This document shows positions 61,510 through 64,000 of a stretch of 64,000 nucleotides of DNA, one piece after another. This DNA is from Pseudolabrys taiwanensis (lineage in GTDB: Bacteria > Pseudomonadota > Alphaproteobacteria > Rhizobiales > Xanthobacteraceae). The notes beneath the pieces were generated by a model that did no database searches, had not been told where the DNA came from, and saw only the letters and a program-made list of their open reading frames with translations. Numbering within the stretch: position 1 is the stretch's first letter; every line of letters begins with the position of its first letter. The translations under genes were made by a program, and so were the position numbers. The stretch is taken from NCBI RefSeq assembly GCF_003367395.1, contig NZ_CP031417.1:3038001-3102000 (forward strand), written 5' to 3'.

Positions 61510-64000
61510 TGCATCGCTTCCTTGATCAGTTCGTCCGCGGCTTCCGCCAGCAACGCGTCCGACGCCTCACCATAGACCGTCTCCCGCCCGATCTCGAGCA
61601 GCACCGGAACCGACAACGGCGACACGTGGTCCAGCGGCTTATGCACGATTCTGCCCTTGATGCGCGACAGCATCTCGCCGAGCCGCTTGATGTCGAGCAG
61701 CCCAGTCGCGGCATCTCCCCGGGCCGCGCGCAAGAGAAGGTGATCGGGTTGATGCTTGCGCAGCACGTCATAGACGAGGTCGGTCGAGATCGTCATCTGC
61801 CGGCGCGACTTCTCTTCCCCAGGGAACCGGCGTTCGATCAGCCCGGAGATGATGGCGCAATTGCGGAAGGTGCGTTTCATCAGCGCCGATTCGGCGAGCC
61901 ACTCTTCCAGGTCGTCGCCGAGCATGTCCTCGTCGAACAGCTTGGCGAGCGACACATCGCCGCGCTCGATGCGCAAGCCGAGATCGCCGAGGCCCCACAC
62001 CGCCAGCGCATACTCGTTGGCGACGAAGCCCATCGGCTTGAGGCGCGCGCGCTCCAAGCGCCGCGTCAGCAGCATACCGAGCGTCTGGTGCGCGAGACGG
62101 CCCTCGAAGGGATAGCAGACGAGGTAATACTTGGCGGCGCGTGGAAAGGTCTCGACCAGGAGATCGCCGGCTTTGGGCAAGAGCGACCGCCACTCCTGGA
62201 TCTCCAGCCATTCGCGCACTTGGTCGGGCAGCGCGCGCCAGGCGTCATGTGAGGCCAGGATCGCGCGCACACGCGCGGCGAGATAAGTCGACAGCGGGAA
62301 CTTGCCGCCCTCATAGGCCGGTACTTTGGGATCGGCGCCGGTTGCGCGCGAGACGTAGACCTCATCCTCGACCAGGGTCTCGTATTTGAGAACCTCGCCG
62401 GCGAACACGAAGGTGTCGCCGGGCGTCAACGTCTCGATGAAGTATTCCTCCACTTGTCCGAGAATGCGCCCGCCCCGCGCGACGACGGCGCCGGATCCGC
62501 GCGAGCGCACGAGGCGCACCTTGATCATGTCGGCCTCGACGATGGTGCCGACATTCATGCGATAGCGCTGTGCGATGTTCGGATGGGTGATGCGCCACTT
62601 GCCGTCCGCGCCCTGCCGGATCTTGGCAAAGCGCTCGTAAGCCTTTAGCGCGTAGCCGCCGGTGGCGACGAAATCGATCGCATCGTCGAAATCGCGCCGC
62701 GTCAGCGATGCGTAAGGCGCGGCGGCGCGCACCTCCGCGAACAGATCGTCGGCGAGAAACGGCTCGCCGCAGGCGCGGCCGAGAATATGCTGCGCCAGCA
62801 CATCGAGCGCACCCGTGCGCGCCGGCGGCGTGTCCTGCGCGTTCTCGGCGACCGCATCGATCGCCGCACGGCATTCCAAAACTTCGAAGCGGTTGGCCGG
62901 CACGAGCACGGCTTGCGACGGCTCGTCGAGCCGGTGATTGGAGCGGCCGACCCGTTGCAGTAAGCGCGATGAGCCCTTCGGCGCGCCGACATTGACGACG
63001 AGATCGACGTCGCCCCAGTCGACGCCGAGATCGAGCGAGGAGGTGCACACCACCGCGCGCAATTTGCCTTGCGTCATCGCATCCTCGACTCGGCGCCGTT
63101 GCGCGACGTCGAGCGAACCGTGATGCAGGGCGATGGCGAGATTGTCGTCGTTGATGCCCCAAAGCTCTTGAAACAAGAACTCGGCCTGGCTGCGCGTATT
63201 GACGAAGATGAGCGTGGTCTTGTGCGTCCTGATCAGGTCGTAGATCTCAGGCAGCGCATGGCGCGCCGAATGCCCCGCCCAGGGCAGATGCGCCGCCGTG
63301 TCGAGCATCGTGACCTGTGGCTGCGCGCCGGCCTGCCCGAGCACCAGGTCGGCCATCGCTGCGCCATCGAGCGGTTGGGGCACCAGGAAACGGCGCAGAT
63401 CGTCAGGCTCGGCGACGGTCGCCGACAGACCGATGGTCGTGAGCTGCGGCGCCAGCACGAACAGGCGCGCCAGATCCAGCGACAACAGATCGCCTCGCTT
63501 CGACAGCACCAGCGAATGCAATTCGTCGAGGATGACACGCTTCAAGCTGCCGAACAGATAAGGCGCATCGGCGCTCGCCAACAAAAGCGCAAGCTGTTCG
63601 GGCGTGGTAAGCAGGATGTCGGGCGGATCGCGTCGCTGCCGCTGACGCTTCGAGGCGGGCGTATCGCCGGTGCGCGTCTCGAGCCGGATCGGCAGCTTCA
63701 TCTCGCGCACGGGCGTTTCGAGGTTGCGCGCGATGTCGACGGCAAGCGCCTTGAGCGGTGAGATGTAGAGCGTGTGCAGCCCGCCTTCGCGACGGATCGA
63801 GCGGCCGGTGGAAACGAGTTTCTTCTTCTCCCCTCCGCTGCGCGGGGGGAGGGGAACGCGCTCCGCCCGTGGCGTATTTTGTTCGTACAACTCCACCAGG
63901 GTCGGCAGAAAACCCGCCAAGGTCTTGCCGCCGCCCGTCGGCGCGATCAACAGCGCTGAACGTCCCGCCCGTGCCTTCTCCAACAATGCAAGCTGATGCG
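61506..64000 (-). CDS. Ligase-associated DEXH-box DNA helicase (truncated at window end)
   Basis: Minus-strand gene whose N-terminus lies beyond 64000; at least 830 residues visible. Large superfamily-2 helicase of the Lhr-like/ligase-associated type: APTGGGKTLAGF (Walker A), VILDELHSLVLSKRGD (DEXH), LSATVAEPDDLRRFL, then RAVVCTSSLDLGVDWGDVDLVV and RVGRSNHRLDEPSQAVLV in RecA domain 2, followed by the family-specific winged and C-terminal domains. It should process branched DNA in a repair complex with PdeM, an exonuclease and a DNA ligase; the latter two are probably upstream. Residues encoded by 63822-63872 (including VPLPPRSGGEKKK) look like an in-frame palindromic repeat. Confidence 0.94.
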   Translation of the reverse strand, partial: HQLALLEKARAGRSALLIAPTGGGKTLAGFLPTLVELYEQNTPRAERVPLPPRSGGEKKKLVSTGRSIRREGGLHTLYISPLKALAVDIARNLETPVREMKLPIRLETRTGDTPASKRQRQRRDPPDILLTTPEQLALLLASADAPYLFGSLKRVILDELHSLVLSKRGDLLSLDLARLFVLAPQLTTIGLSATVAEPDDLRRFLVPQPLDGAAMADLVLGQAGAQPQVTMLDTAAHLPWAGHSARHALPEIYDLIRTHKTTLIFVNTRSQAEFLFQELWGINDDNLAIALHHGSLDVAQRRRVEDAMTQGKLRAVVCTSSLDLGVDWGDVDLVVNVGAPKGSSRLLQRVGRSNHRLDEPSQAVLVPANRFEVLECRAAIDAVAENAQDTPPARTGALDVLAQHILGRACGEPFLADDLFAEVRAAAPYASLTRRDFDDAIDFVATGGYALKAYERFAKIRQGADGKWRITHPNIAQRYRMNVGTIVEADMIKVRLVRSRGSGAVVARGGRILGQVEEYFIETLTPGDTFVFAGEVLKYETLVEDEVYVSRATGADPKVPAYEGGKFPLSTYLAARVRAILASHDAWRALPDQVREWLEIQEWRSLLPKAGDLLVETFPRAAKYYLVCYPFEGRLAHQTLGMLLTRRLERARLKPMGFVANEYALAVWGLGDLGLRIERGDVSLAKLFDEDMLGDDLEEWLAESALMKRTFRNCAIISGLIERRFPGEEKSRRQMTISTDLVYDVLRKHQPDHLLLRAARGDAATGLLDIKRLGEMLSRIKGRIVHKPLDHVSPLSVPVLLEIGRETVYGEASDALLAEAADELIKEAMQ
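63822..63872. repeat. Palindromic repeat embedded in the helicase coding sequence
   Basis: TTCTCCCCTCC and GGGGAGGGGAA arms around GCTGCGCG (63826-63855), the typical 'ctccccccgcgcagcggagggg' repeat. It is translated in frame as about 15-17 residues (AERVPLPPRSGGEKKK) between LVELYEQ and LVSTGRSIRREGGLHT. Both flanks match the conserved helicase sequence, so it is an insertion that keeps the reading frame. Confidence 0.65.

Noticed and set aside
59185..61575. 796-codon plus-strand frame across the EamA, LysR and PdeM genes
   Set aside because: Low-complexity antisense product, incompatible with three clearly recognised genes in other frames.

Overview
The window is 64 kb of GC-rich DNA from an alphaproteobacterium. 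The best fit is Hyphomicrobiales (Rhizobiales), in or near the Xanthobacteraceae/Nitrobacteraceae (for example a Pseudolabrys- or Bradyrhizobium-like organism). This is inferred from the b'/b pair of F0F1 ATP synthase subunits, the cox operon layout (coxB-coxA-ctaB-coxF-ctaG-coxC-DUF983-surf1), a PodJ-like polarity protein, EcfG-type and FixK/FNR-type promoter motifs, and many 'cgtccccgcgaaagcgg'-type palindromic repeats between genes. No rRNA, tRNA, CRISPR array, prophage or insertion sequence was recognised. The DNA looks like ordinary chromosome.

Layout. 1-1.0 kb: end of the ATP synthase F0 operon (b' truncated by the window edge, then b) with a terminator. 1.2-3.4 kb: HAD hydrolase, lipoprotein, GNAT acetyltransferase. 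3.4-13.4 kb: one long minus-strand block, aa3-type cytochrome c oxidase with its assembly factors, followed by an SDR, threonine synthase and an M16 peptidase. 13.8-15.1 kb: an IalB-family exported protein, a 53-residue small protein and a frameshifted zinc-ribbon gene. 15.2-17.1 kb: double-PAS hybrid histidine kinase behind a candidate EcfG promoter. 17.2-21.6 kb: HIBADH-family dehydrogenase, cupin, hydratase/FAH-family enzyme, a Tudor-like small protein, a carboxymuconolactone decarboxylase-family protein behind a perfect FNR/FixK box, and an old yellow enzyme. 21.9-26.3 kb: two-gene RND efflux system. 26.4-29.8 kb: tldD, lepB, a CcdA/CcdB toxin-antitoxin pair and a PAN-domain protein. 30-38.5 kb: DUF1127/LysR divergent pair, YbaK-type deacylase, glutamate-cysteine ligase, a few poorly known membrane or exported proteins, an AraC regulator and a RecD-like helicase. 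38.4-45.3 kb: FUSC protein, then a minus-strand beta-oxidation cluster (FadB-like, cupin, thiolase, acyl-CoA dehydrogenase). 45.4-50.1 kb: two solitary periplasmic binding proteins, a PAS protein and a minus-strand membrane-protein cluster headed by a 24-residue microprotein with a candidate EcfG promoter. 50.2-53.2 kb: aldo/keto reductase and a FadE5-like acyl-CoA dehydrogenase. 53.6-58.9 kb: PodJ-like SEL1 protein, TauE/SafE permease and its TIGR02186 partner. 58.9-64 kb: EamA transporter/LysR divergent pair, then pdeM and a DEXH helicase of the ligase-associated DNA repair set, truncated by the window end.

How the genes work together. The clearest joint functions are aerobic energy conservation (ATP synthase stalk plus aa3 oxidase and its copper/heme assembly factors), fatty-acid beta-oxidation, multidrug efflux, envelope protein processing (lepB, tldD, M16) and the PdeM/DEXH-helicase repair pair. 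Candidate regulation visible in the DNA: EcfG (general stress response) for the hybrid kinase and for the microprotein/membrane operon, FNR/FixK for the AhpD-like protein, and CtrA for the PodJ-like gene.

I did not find a convincing wholly new multi-gene system. The most unusual signals are palindromic intergenic repeats that appear to have become protein-coding in two adjacent repair genes (pdeM and the DEXH helicase), a nested repeat-in-repeat, small genes below the usual ORF cutoff with strong promoters or ribosome sites, and two enzymes with altered catalytic motifs (HAD with D-x-N, SDR without YxxxK).
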